Both the position numbers and the translations under genes were made by a program. Shown one piece after another: positions 17,777-25,645 of a stretch of DNA of 64,000 nt; the first letter of the stretch is position 1; every line of letters starts with the position of its first letter. The notes below the pieces were generated by a model. That model was given only the letters and a program-made list of their open reading frames with translations, did not search any database and was not told the origin of the DNA. This stretch comes from Brevibacterium sp. ZH18 (GTDB taxonomy: Bacteria > Actinomycetota > Actinomycetes > Actinomycetales > Brevibacteriaceae): assembly GCF_022748595.1 (NCBI RefSeq), contig NZ_JALDSX010000004.1, forward strand, positions 84,598 to 148,597. Direction: 5' to 3'.

Positions 17777-18139
17777 AGATTGTGCTCCTTAACTGTGGTC
17801 GGAGATTGACGCATGCGATGCGGGCCCTTCGCGTGTGCATATGACCGTGATTGTCATCTGCTTGAATGTGCGCGACGGCGATGTTCTTCTGCGAACACGC
17901 CAAGAACGTCACTTCATTGCCGAGGACGCCGCGCGGCATGACGAGGAATCCACTTCCTTGTTGAGGCCCGTCACGGTCGCTTGTACGGCATCGCTGCGTT
18001 GGACGGTCACTGCAATTCCTCAGGAGAGAAATTTGTGACGAACCGATTCTATTCGACTCACCACCGCTGGGCATCAATAGGGACTCAGATTTCGTCCGCA
18101 GGCACGGCGTTCACGACTAGATTATGGTCCCGACTAAAT
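17777..18139. other. Intergenic region upstream of mdh
   Basis: About 360 bp between the mdh start and the GDPD terminator. Short open frames exist on both strands but lack ribosome sites and family features. It must contain the mdh promoter; I could not pick a convincing -35/-10 pair. No RNA gene recognised. Confidence 0.5.
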
Positions 18140-18182
18140 CTCGGCACCCAAGCGGAGCGAATCGCTCTGCTTGGGTGCCGAG
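18140..18182 (-). terminator. Strong hairpin after the GDPD-like gene
   Basis: A perfect 14-bp stem (CTCGGCACCCAAGC at 18140-18153 with its complement at 18169-18182) surrounds a 15-nt loop that can itself pair (GGAGCG/CGCTCT). It begins 11 bp after the minus-strand stop at 18194. The downstream minus-strand tail ATTTAG is only weakly U-rich, so termination is likely but not certain. Confidence 0.7.
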
Positions 18183-18193
18183 GACGTTGCCCG

Positions 18194-19057
18194 CTATTTC
18201 GTCCAGGCGTCATCCGTGAAGTAGCCGTCGATCCAGCCGGGCAGGCGGTGCCCGTCCTTCGACGTCTTGAGGGTGTAGGGGGCCACGTGGAAGCCTGCCT
18301 TGTCGAGCTTGCGCAGGTCCCGAGTCGGCAGATTCTTGCTGGGGCCGACCCATTCGATGCCCGCGTCGGAGATCTCGTCGAACGACTGCTTCGGCAGAGT
18401 CGCGCCCATGAGGTAGAGCGAGGTGTACCCGCGCTTGGCGATCGTCTTCGCCGCCTCGAAGTCGAAGGACTGGACTATGAGCGAGTCCGAAAGACCGCGT
18501 TCGTCGAATTCGTCGAGGACCTGATCAACCTCCGCCGAGGTGGCTCCGGGTTTGATCTCGGGCACCATGACGACCTCCCCGCCGAGTTCGTCGAGCGCCT
18601 CGTCGAGAGTCACCGTCTCTGCTTCGGCTCCGCCGGTGGGGCTCTTGATTGTCGCTGAGTTCCACTCCTCGAGGCTGAGGTCGCGGATCGGTCCGCTGAC
18701 CCCGTTGAGCGTCCTATCGGCTGTGTCGTCGTGGATGAGGACGGGGGTGCCGTCTTCGAGGAACTGAATGTCCATTTCGGGGAGGAACCCGTCCTTCACC
18801 GAGGCGGTGAATCCTTCCATGGATTCCTCCGGGTAGACCGCGGCGCCACCTCGGTGGGAGATCGTCGTCGGGTACGTCAGGTCGGACACCCGATCCGGCG
18901 CGGCAGGGGAGGGGTGAGCCGGTCCGGCAGAAATGGGTCCGGGGGAAGCAGTCGCCGGTGCGGCTGCGGTACCGGCGATGACAGCTAGTGAGAGTGCTGC
19001 AGCCGAGACGATCGAAGCGGGACGTGGACGGAACATTTTTGAATTGGTAGAAGTCAC
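18194..19057 (-). CDS. Secreted glycerophosphodiester phosphodiesterase family protein
   Basis: 287 residues with a signal peptide (basic MTSTNSKMFRPRP, then a hydrophobic Ala-rich segment ending near residue 36). Mature domain shows the GDPD hallmarks: TISHRGGAAVYPEESMEGF (HRG near 69; PEES in place of the common PENT), EMDIQFLEDG (ExD metal ligands) and LIHDDTADRTLNG. These TIM-barrel enzymes hydrolyse glycerophosphodiesters to glycerol 3-phosphate; a secreted one could act on phospholipid headgroups or poly(glycerol phosphate) wall teichoic acid, fitting the neighbouring wall-polymer locus. The domain is at the short end for the family but has the core motifs. Followed by a strong hairpin. 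Confidence 0.88.
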   Translation of the reverse strand: MTSTNSKMFRPRPASIVSAAALSLAVIAGTAAAPATASPGPISAGPAHPSPAAPDRVSDLTYPTTISHRGGAAVYPEESMEGFTASVKDGFLPEMDIQFLEDGTPVLIHDDTADRTLNGVSGPIRDLSLEEWNSATIKSPTGGAEAETVTLDEALDELGGEVVMVPEIKPGATSAEVDQVLDEFDERGLSDSLIVQSFDFEAAKTIAKRGYTSLYLMGATLPKQSFDEISDAGIEWVGPSKNLPTRDLRKLDKAGFHVAPYTLKTSKDGHRLPGWIDGYFTDDAWTK

Positions 19058-19173
19058 GAGCGCGACGCTACGGGCGCCGAGTAAGCTCCCGGAGGACCGA
19101 AAGTGAACAGCAGAATGAGAGCAGGCGAATGATGTCAGCTGCTCGGAGACAGGTCACTCTCGCCTGAGTGGTC

Positions 19174-20322
19174 TCACATCCATTTCTTCTTCTTGAATAC
19201 CGTGTAGAGGACGATACCCAGGCCCAGCATGAGACCGAGCGCCATGGGGTAGCCAAAGGCCCAGTGCAGCTCGGGCATGACATCGAAGTTCATGCCGTAG
19301 ATCGCCCCGATCAGTGTGGGGGCGAAGAGGATGGCCGCCCAGCCGGAGATCTTCTTCATGTCCTCGTTCTGGCGTTGGGCCACAAGCGTGGAGTTGACGT
19401 TGAGGATCTGGGACAGGGCTTCGCGCAGCTCGGCGGACTCGGCAAGGACGCGGGTGAGGTGGTCGGTGACGTCATCGAGGTAGGCCTGGAGTTCGCCGGG
19501 GATCGCATACTTCGTCGCGCCGTTGCCCAACCTCTGCGTGAGCCGGTTGAGATGAGTCGTGGTGTGGAGGACGTCGATGACCTCTTGGCTGAGCAGATAG
19601 ATGCGCTCGGCTGCTGCGGTGTCGCCGCTGAAGACCTGTCGTTCGATCCCGTCCTTGTCGTCCTGCAGTCCGTCGAGGACAGGGAAGTAGGTGTCGACGG
19701 CGGTATCGAGGAGCCGGTAGACGAGGGCCTCGGGACCCAGTGCGAGCAGTTCCCGGTTCGATGACCACAGGCGCTTCTCGTTGGTGAAGTAAGCATCCAT
19801 GTCTTCGCGACGGCTGGGGATCGGCGTGCCGTCGATGAACCGGTCGTCCTGGCACACGATGACGAGGACGTCGCCCTTCATGAGCAGGTGGAATTCCTTG
19901 AACTCGACTTCCTCAGCTGAGTCGATGTAGACGGCGGATTTGAGGACGACGAAGAGCACGTCGTCGTAGCGTTCGACCTTCGGGCGCTGGTTCGCGTGGA
20001 AAAGGTCCTCGACGAGGACGGTGTGGAGACCCCACGCCGAGGCGACCTCGGCGAGGAGTTCGGGTGTGGAGTAGGGAATGACGATCTGGGTGAACGATCC
20101 AGAGGCCGGAGACTCGGGAACGGGGTCCGAGTGCTCCGAGTGGTCCGAGGAATGGTGGGCCAGTGCCTCGGCGAAGGAGTGCGCCACCGACAGTCCGAGA
20201 GGCTCGCTGTCGACGATCTGACGGGTCAGCAGCATCGGAGTTTCGGGCACTGCGGCAGTCCCGTGGCCCGCCCGCTTGCGGCGGGAGAAAGGTTCGGACT
20301 TGTGTCTGCGCATCTGTGCCAT
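19174..20322 (-). CDS. corA: CorA-type magnesium/cobalt transporter
   Basis: 382 residues from the ATG at 20322 (ribosome site GGAG 9 nt upstream). Large cytosolic N-terminal domain, long helix, and two C-terminal membrane helices with the CorA signature IYGMNF between them; ends in a Lys-rich KKKKWM tail typical of the family. Homopentameric channel for Mg2+ (and Co2+/Ni2+). The in-frame extension to 20475 overlaps the divergent gene's promoter and is rejected. It is divergent from the wall-polymer locus with about 150 bp between starts. Confidence 0.94.
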   Translation of the reverse strand: MAQMRRHKSEPFSRRKRAGHGTAAVPETPMLLTRQIVDSEPLGLSVAHSFAEALAHHSSDHSEHSDPVPESPASGSFTQIVIPYSTPELLAEVASAWGLHTVLVEDLFHANQRPKVERYDDVLFVVLKSAVYIDSAEEVEFKEFHLLMKGDVLVIVCQDDRFIDGTPIPSRREDMDAYFTNEKRLWSSNRELLALGPEALVYRLLDTAVDTYFPVLDGLQDDKDGIERQVFSGDTAAAERIYLLSQEVIDVLHTTTHLNRLTQRLGNGATKYAIPGELQAYLDDVTDHLTRVLAESAELREALSQILNVNSTLVAQRQNEDMKKISGWAAILFAPTLIGAIYGMNFDVMPELHWAFGYPMALGLMLGLGIVLYTVFKKKKWM

Positions 20323-20462
20323 CGTTATCGCTCCTTCAGTCGGCTCCTCCCTAAGGTAGTCGACTACGCCGAGCGAATCGATCAGGCAAGTTCGCAGCCA
20401 CAGGCCGGTATTCGTCACCCGAGTCTGAGAAGGCACTCCAGGCTGGGGCATCCGCCGCCATG

Positions 20463-20474
20463 CATAATAGTTCA
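20463..20474 (+). promoter_or_regulatory. Predicted -10 box giving a leaderless transcript
   Basis: CATAAT at 20463-20468 differs from TATAAT at one base and lies exactly 6 nt before ATG 20475. With initiation about 7 nt downstream of the box, the mRNA would begin at or near the start codon. No ribosome site is visible, and the -35 region is weak. Confidence 0.5.
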
Positions 20475-21749
20475 ATGATCAATCTGCCCGACAAGGTCAC
20501 TCAGCGTGCGCAAAAGAGCTTTCACCTAGCTCGATCTGCCTTTCGGGTCGGATCGAACGTGTTCGGCGGTCGCATCGAAGAGGCGCGACTTCCAGCTGAC
20601 TATTCGCCCCAGCCGACTGACGACTTCGTCGCTGCGGCGTACTTCTCTGCCGAGGTGGACTCGGCTTACCAGCTCGAGCAATGGGTATGGCCCTTCGAAC
20701 AGCTCGCACAGCAGCTGCGCGACGCCGGATATTCTCACCAGCCCTTCGGCATCATCGTGCGCAGCGCGCACGTTGCCAAACATCTGCGCTCACGAACGAC
20801 TCTGCCGGTGCGCTTCTCTCGCCTGACGAAGGGGCTCGATGCGTTCATGTCTGCGCCGAGCCTCAGGGTCGTCTTCTATGTCAATCAGTCAACGGGAAAC
20901 TTCCAGGCGCTGCGATTTCCCAAGCCGGCGCACGTCCACCTCAGCCATGGTGAGAGTGAGAAGATCTCCATGATCTCGAATCAGCTCAAGGCCTATGACT
21001 ATGTGTTCACCGCTGGCCGAGCCGCACGGAACCGAATCGAGCAGACTCTGTTCGGACTGGACGAGGACCGGATGATCGATGTGGGTCGGCCGCAGCTGGA
21101 TCGGCCCCGAGAGGTTCCCCAGGTCTGGCGCGACTTCGACAGTGATGCCCCCGCAGGCAAGACAGTGTTCTACGCGCCGACCTGGGAAGGCGACTCCCCG
21201 GCAATGGCCTATGGCACGCTCGCCGACAACGGCAGGACCCTCGTGACGACGATGCTGGACGCAAACTATCGTGTGATATTTCGCCCGCATCCCCGCACCG
21301 GCATCCTGAAGGGCGCTTTTAAACGGGAACTCGACGCCGTCCAGGACATCGTCCGCGACCATCCGCGCGGCTTCCTTGACCAAACCCCAGACGTGTCGTG
21401 GCAGTTCGAGGCAGCGGATCTGGCGCTCGCCGAAATGTCGTCGGTCGCCTTCGACTGGTTGGCCACGCGTCAGCCGTTGGTGATGATCGCTCCGCACAAT
21501 CCCGCCGCCGAGGTGCTTGCGGGCGGACTGATGGACCGGTGTCCCCTCCTGGAGCCAGGTGCTGAGGCCGGGATCGCTGAGCTGCTGCGCACGGCGGGCA
21601 CCGCTGATCGCGAGGCTGAGCTCAAGCAGATGAGCTTCGACTATCTGGGTGACACCGAACAGGGGACGCAGGTTTCACGTTTCGTCGGGGCCGCCGAATC
21701 CGTCATCGGATCACGTGAGGCAGCCATGCGAACGCGTCGGGCCGCGTGA
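20475..21749 (+). CDS. CDP-glycerol glycerophosphotransferase family protein (TagF-like)
   Basis: 424 residues. GT-B-like polymerase/primase family of wall teichoic acid synthesis that transfers glycerol-phosphate (or a related polyol phosphate) units from CDP-activated donors. Family features: VHLSHGESEKISMISNQ near residue 157, FYAPTWEGDSPAM near 232, IFRPHPRTG near 272 and the acceptor/donor DLALAEMSSVAFDW segment near 318. It lacks membrane spans. The ATG at 20475 fits a leaderless promoter; a second in-frame ATG at 20460 is upstream of the -10. First gene of the plus-strand wall-polymer cluster, 110 bp before tagD. It resembles the minus-strand protein at 29850, suggesting duplicated roles. 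Confidence 0.85.
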   Translation: MINLPDKVTQRAQKSFHLARSAFRVGSNVFGGRIEEARLPADYSPQPTDDFVAAAYFSAEVDSAYQLEQWVWPFEQLAQQLRDAGYSHQPFGIIVRSAHVAKHLRSRTTLPVRFSRLTKGLDAFMSAPSLRVVFYVNQSTGNFQALRFPKPAHVHLSHGESEKISMISNQLKAYDYVFTAGRAARNRIEQTLFGLDEDRMIDVGRPQLDRPREVPQVWRDFDSDAPAGKTVFYAPTWEGDSPAMAYGTLADNGRTLVTTMLDANYRVIFRPHPRTGILKGAFKRELDAVQDIVRDHPRGFLDQTPDVSWQFEAADLALAEMSSVAFDWLATRQPLVMIAPHNPAAEVLAGGLMDRCPLLEPGAEAGIAELLRTAGTADREAELKQMSFDYLGDTEQGTQVSRFVGAAESVIGSREAAMRTRRAA

Positions 21750-21817
21750 CCCGCGTCGCAATCCCGATTCTCTGAGTTACAGAATGGTAAACTCGGGCTG
21801 AACTGTGAGTTGTTTTC

Positions 21818-21835
21818 GGCCCCCGGAGTGGGGCC
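21818..21835 (+). terminator. GC hairpin between the TagF-like gene and tagD
   Basis: GGCCCC (21818-21823) pairs with GGGGCC (21830-21835) around a 6-nt loop, followed by TTGATTGTTTGG. The 6-bp GC stem and U-rich tail resemble a short intrinsic terminator; it lies 25 bp before the tagD ATG, so it could attenuate rather than fully stop transcription. Confidence 0.5.
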
Positions 21836-21859
21836 TTGATTGTTTGGATGGTACCTTCG

Positions 21860-22249
21860 ATGCGCCGAGTCATCACATATGGCACGTTCGATCTGCTCCA
21901 TTATGGGCATATCCGTTTGCTTCAGCGTTGCAAGGAGCAGGGCGACTACTTGGTAGTTGCCCTCTCAAGCGACGAGTTCAATGCGGGCAAGGGCAAGAAG
22001 TCCTACTTCAGCTTCGAAGAGCGCAAGCACATGCTCGAAGCCATCCGCTACGTCGACCTCGTCATCCCCGAAGACAACTGGGAGCAGAAGATGACGGACG
22101 TCGATAAGTATCACATCGACACCTTCGTCATGGGCGATGACTGGGAAGGCGAATTCGACTTCCTCAAGGACAAGGTTGAGGTCGTGTACCTTGCTCGCAC
22201 CCCAGAGATCTCGACGACTCGGATCAAGTCCGAGCTCGGAAACTCCTGA
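21860..22249 (+). CDS. tagD: Glycerol-3-phosphate cytidylyltransferase
   Basis: Makes CDP-glycerol from CTP and sn-glycerol 3-phosphate, the donor for the CDP-glycerol-dependent transferases around it. 129 residues, the normal TagD/GCT size. Nucleotidyltransferase motif GTFDLLHYGHIRLL (HxGH at about 14-17) and the C-terminal RTPEISTTRIK, equivalent to the canonical RTxGISTT; the Gly-to-Glu change is a minor deviation. ATG at 21860 chosen because MRRVITYGTFD is the family N-terminus; a further in-frame start at 21836 overlaps the hairpin. 46 bp before the GT2 gene. Confidence 0.93.
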   Translation: MRRVITYGTFDLLHYGHIRLLQRCKEQGDYLVVALSSDEFNAGKGKKSYFSFEERKHMLEAIRYVDLVIPEDNWEQKMTDVDKYHIDTFVMGDDWEGEFDFLKDKVEVVYLARTPEISTTRIKSELGNS

Positions 22250-22295
22250 CACTCTCTGCACGGATCTCACTTCCCAGCCACCACGAGAGGGCTAA

Positions 22296-23693
22296 ATGAC
22301 TAATGGAATTCGCGTCAGTGTTGTCGCTCCCGTCTACAACGCGGGCCCATTTCTCCACGCTTTTGTCAACAGCTTCCTGATTCAGACGCTGCCCGGCGAC
22401 TCGATAGAACTTATTGCAGTCAATGATGGATCGACCGATGACAGCGCAGCAATACTTGATGACTTTGCTCGCGAGCACCAGAACGTTCACGTTATTCATC
22501 AGGAAAATTCAGGGTGGCCGGGCAAGCCTCGCAATGTGGGGCTGGCAGCTGCTCGAGGCGACTACGTATTCTTTGCCGATCCTGATGATGAGTTCGGCGG
22601 CCCTGAGGCGCTAGAGCGCCTCGCTGACTTCGCCGATGAACATGCCAGCGATGTAGTCGTGCCCAAAATGGTCCCCAGGGGCGATCGACTCTACGCGCAA
22701 TGGCGGTACGAAACGACACAGATCGATGCAGATCTGGTTACCTGTTTCACGACTCTGACACCGCAGAAGCTGTTTCGCCGAGAGTTCCTCCTTGACCAGG
22801 ACATCCGTTTTCCGGAGGAGAAGGTCCGACTGGAAGACGGTCAATTCTTGTCGCTGGCCTATCTCAAAGCGAGTCGTGTTTCGATCCTCAACGGCTACGA
22901 CTTCTACGTCATCATTCATCATCCGCAGCAGGACCATCTCAGCGCGAAGCCCGTCGATCCAGCAAATTACATCGGATCAGTTGCGGTGATGGCCGAGAAC
23001 GTCGAAAAGTACTGCACTGATCCTGACACTGGCGATCGCATCATCAACGAGATCTATTTCCGAAAGGTGCTTGCGAACTTCACGAACTCTCGGGTCGCGA
23101 CTCATTCGTTGGAGCGGCGGCAAGCATGGCAACGGCAACAGAAGTGGTTCATTGATCGGTTCATCACCACGTCTCGGTTCGAGAAGATGGACGAAATCGC
23201 TCAGGTGAGAACGGACCTGGCCAGGGACGGTGACCTTGACGCCATTGTTGCGTATGCACGCGCCGGAAGTGTCGATTTCACATTCGTCTCGGCACGCAGC
23301 AAACGCGGCAACATTGAGCTCGCAGGAAAGCTGTCCGGTGGGTTCTCTGATGGTGAACTGCCAAAGCTGGTCGTCATCGACCGGAACGATAAGTCCAGAA
23401 TCGTGACGATTCCAATTCAACTTGCGAAGAGCCAGGTGACGGTGCAGATCCCCAAGGAGACGCTCCCGCTCATGGAGGGGGCTCGTCGCTACGATTTGTG
23501 GCTTTCTCCTGGTCGGGGGCATCAGAATCGTAGGATAGAAGGACCAGACCGACCCTTCAGCCTGCATTTCACCGATGACCGCGATGTCGAGTTGTATTCG
23601 ACGAAGAAGGGGAACCTCAGCATTGCAGTCTCGCGGGGGATGAGCACTCAAGCGCGAACGAAGCGCAAGCTCAAACGTATTATTGGTCGCTGA
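22296..23693 (+). CDS. Family 2 glycosyltransferase with C-terminal beta-rich domain
   Basis: 465 residues. N-terminal GT-A domain: VSVVAPVYNAGPFL at residue 7, VNDGSTDDS near 47, and the metal-binding DPDDEFG near 92; W/H-rich acceptor segments follow to about residue 230. The C-terminal 180 residues resemble the beta-sandwich segments found in teichoic-acid glycosyltransferases (TarS-like) and may bind polymer. Soluble; no membrane helices. ATG at 22296 has GAGAGG 5 nt upstream. Likely decorates or elongates the wall polymer; the sugar cannot be read from sequence. Confidence 0.85.
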   Translation: MTNGIRVSVVAPVYNAGPFLHAFVNSFLIQTLPGDSIELIAVNDGSTDDSAAILDDFAREHQNVHVIHQENSGWPGKPRNVGLAAARGDYVFFADPDDEFGGPEALERLADFADEHASDVVVPKMVPRGDRLYAQWRYETTQIDADLVTCFTTLTPQKLFRREFLLDQDIRFPEEKVRLEDGQFLSLAYLKASRVSILNGYDFYVIIHHPQQDHLSAKPVDPANYIGSVAVMAENVEKYCTDPDTGDRIINEIYFRKVLANFTNSRVATHSLERRQAWQRQQKWFIDRFITTSRFEKMDEIAQVRTDLARDGDLDAIVAYARAGSVDFTFVSARSKRGNIELAGKLSGGFSDGELPKLVVIDRNDKSRIVTIPIQLAKSQVTVQIPKETLPLMEGARRYDLWLSPGRGHQNRRIEGPDRPFSLHFTDDRDVELYSTKKGNLSIAVSRGMSTQARTKRKLKRIIGR

Positions 23694-23766
23694 ATCAGAA
23701 CTACCCCATAGACATCCAGTGTTGTGAGGTTGGCCAGGGGACATAAGTCTCACGGCTAACAGAAGG

Positions 23767-23772
23767 TAAAAT
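23767..23772 (+). promoter_or_regulatory. Predicted -10 box upstream of the CDP-alcohol transferase gene
   Basis: TAAAAT at 23767-23772 differs from the -10 consensus at one base and lies within a 124-bp gap after the preceding stop, 46 nt before the chosen start. The -35 region is weak. It suggests an internal promoter for the 23818-29667 gene set. Confidence 0.4.
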
Positions 23773-23817
23773 TGTCGAGAACTAAGTCGCGAGACGCTGA
23801 GGAAGAAGGTGGGGAGC

Positions 23818-24645
23818 ATGGGAGGCGAACAGCCATTGCACCCGACCCTGTCTGAACTCAGGGCGAAGGCACAGCCGATCGAAGTTCGAAGCCGCAAGAA
23901 CGCAGAGCATTGGACGGCGCAGCTGTATCTGCGTCACATTTCTATCTACTTCACCATGCTCCTCGTCCGGACCCGGATCAGTGCCAACGGTGTGACCGGA
24001 CTGATGATCCTCGCGGGATGGTGCATCGCCGCGAGCCTTCTGCTCCCTGGAATCTGGGGAGCTGTGCTGGCAGTGTTCTTCTCTCAGGTGCAGATGTATA
24101 TCGACTGCTGCGATGGAGAGGTTGCCCGGTGGCGCGGTACCAGCGGAGCCAAGGGTGTTTTTCTCGATAAGGTCGGTCACTACACGACCGAAGGACTTGT
24201 GGCTTTCGTCCTCGGAGCACGAGCTGTCGGAGAACTATCCAACCTTCGTGCTGATCCTGCTGCAATGTATCCATACCTGTTGGGCGGAGCCGTTCTGTCA
24301 TCATTCGTTCTGCTGAACAAGGCGCTCAACGACATGGTCCACGTGTCCAGGGCCTTCAACGGGTTGGACAAACTCGCTGACTCGCAAGCAGCTACTGCTC
24401 TCAACCCTGGCGTCGTCGCTTCGCTCAAGCGCATGGCTCGATTCCTGCCATTCCATCGGATCTTCCATTCGGTGGAGATGTCATTGCTTGCCCTTGTTTC
24501 GAGTATCGTGACCGCGATGGCGGTGCCTATCGGTGCTGCCCCGCTGTTTGGTGAACGGTGGCTCATCATGATCCTGGTTCCGCTCTGTTTCCTGTCGGTC
24601 GTCGGGCACTTCCTGTCGATCATGGCGTCGAAGCGGCTGTCATGA
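23818..24645 (+). CDS. CDP-alcohol phosphatidyltransferase-family membrane protein
   Basis: 275 residues with about six hydrophobic segments. The catalytic CDP-alcohol motif lies at residues ~96-120: DCCDGEVAR, then SGAKGVFLDKVGH. All Asp ligands are present except the last, which is His instead of Asp (GxxxDxxxH). The family moves a phospho-alcohol from a CDP-linked donor to an alcohol acceptor in the membrane. Within a wall-polymer cluster it may make a lipid-linked primer or an inositol/glycerol-phosphate product. Start: ATG 23818 (AAGG 8 nt upstream) or GTG 23809; undecided. The stop overlaps the next gene as ATGA. Confidence 0.82.
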   Translation: MGGEQPLHPTLSELRAKAQPIEVRSRKNAEHWTAQLYLRHISIYFTMLLVRTRISANGVTGLMILAGWCIAASLLLPGIWGAVLAVFFSQVQMYIDCCDGEVARWRGTSGAKGVFLDKVGHYTTEGLVAFVLGARAVGELSNLRADPAAMYPYLLGGAVLSSFVLLNKALNDMVHVSRAFNGLDKLADSQAATALNPGVVASLKRMARFLPFHRIFHSVEMSLLALVSSIVTAMAVPIGAAPLFGERWLIMILVPLCFLSVVGHFLSIMASKRLS

Positions 24646-25565
24646 GCGATACGTCACGCATCTTGTCGCAACGTTTGGAAACGAGTCGTAAGTACTCGTT
24701 CGGAGTGGTCGTGCTGTCGCAGGGGAAGAGGCTGGACGATCTCAACCGTGGGTTCGAGTCGTTGTTGGCCCAAAAGGGTGTCGATCTCGACATCGTCTGT
24801 GTCGGCAATGGATGGGAACCGACAGGGATCCCTGCCAGAGTAAAGAAGCTTGGGCTACCCGAGAACTTAGGTATTCCTGCGGGACGGAACGCCGGCGTTC
24901 CGCACGTCAAGGGCGAGTTCCTGTTCTTCCTGGACGATGACGCGTGGCTGCCAGACGATACGACCCTCATGCGCATGGCTCAGCTGATGCGCACCAAACC
25001 GAAGATCGGTCTAGTGCAGCCCCGGGTAGAAGAGCCTGACGGGCCAGCCGCACCGAAACGTTGGATTCCTCGCCTGAAGAAGGGCGAAGCGGATCATTCC
25101 TCAAATGTATTCTCTGTCTGGGAGGGGGCCGTCTGTCTCCAGCGCAAGGCCTTTGACGAGTGCGGTGGGTGGCCGGCGCCATTCTGGTATGCGCATGAAG
25201 GCATTGAGCTGGCGTGGCGCATCTGGGACGCCGGCTACACGGTTTGGTACATGGGTGATATCGCGGTAGCCCACCCGGTCATGGATCCACGCCGTCATGA
25301 AGAATACTTCTACATGAACGCCCGAAATCGAGTCTGGCTTGCTCGACGCAATCTGCCATGGCCCTTCAACTGGGCCTACGTCGGTTCATGGACACTGATG
25401 CAATGCATGAAGTGGGCGAACAAGCCAGAGCAGCTGAAGCCGTGGTTCCGCGGATGGCGCGATGGCTGGAAGCTCGATCCATGGGGTGCAGACGAACAGC
25501 ACCGCAAATTGTCGGGCAGAGGAGTGTTGAGGATGACTCGACACGGTCGTCCACCCGTGGTCTGA
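24642..25565 (+). CDS. Family 2 glycosyltransferase (rhamnosyl/galactofuranosyl-type)
   Basis: 307 residues starting at ATG 24642, which overlaps the previous stop. GT-A features: FGVVVLSQGKRLDDL at residue 16, GIPAGRNAGVPHVKGEF and the metal site FFLDDDAW near residue 100, WEGAVCLQRKAFDECGGW near 160 and HEGIELAWRIWDAGY near 184, the latter resembling GT2 enzymes that add rhamnose or galactofuranose. No membrane helices. Coupled to the CDP-alcohol transferase, it likely acts on the lipid-linked product. The exact donor is unknown. Confidence 0.83.
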   Translation: MSDTSRILSQRLETSRKYSFGVVVLSQGKRLDDLNRGFESLLAQKGVDLDIVCVGNGWEPTGIPARVKKLGLPENLGIPAGRNAGVPHVKGEFLFFLDDDAWLPDDTTLMRMAQLMRTKPKIGLVQPRVEEPDGPAAPKRWIPRLKKGEADHSSNVFSVWEGAVCLQRKAFDECGGWPAPFWYAHEGIELAWRIWDAGYTVWYMGDIAVAHPVMDPRRHEEYFYMNARNRVWLARRNLPWPFNWAYVGSWTLMQCMKWANKPEQLKPWFRGWRDGWKLDPWGADEQHRKLSGRGVLRMTRHGRPPVV

Positions 25566-25645
25566 CGATTTTCCTGCCCAAACAGAGTTGGGCAGCCAAT
25601 TCAGAAATATCTCATGACGCTGAAAGGTACTTGGTCACGACCGAA

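Noticed and set aside
17835..18038. Small plus-strand open frame of 67 codons upstream of mdh
   Set aside because: No ribosome site and no recognisable features; probably chance.
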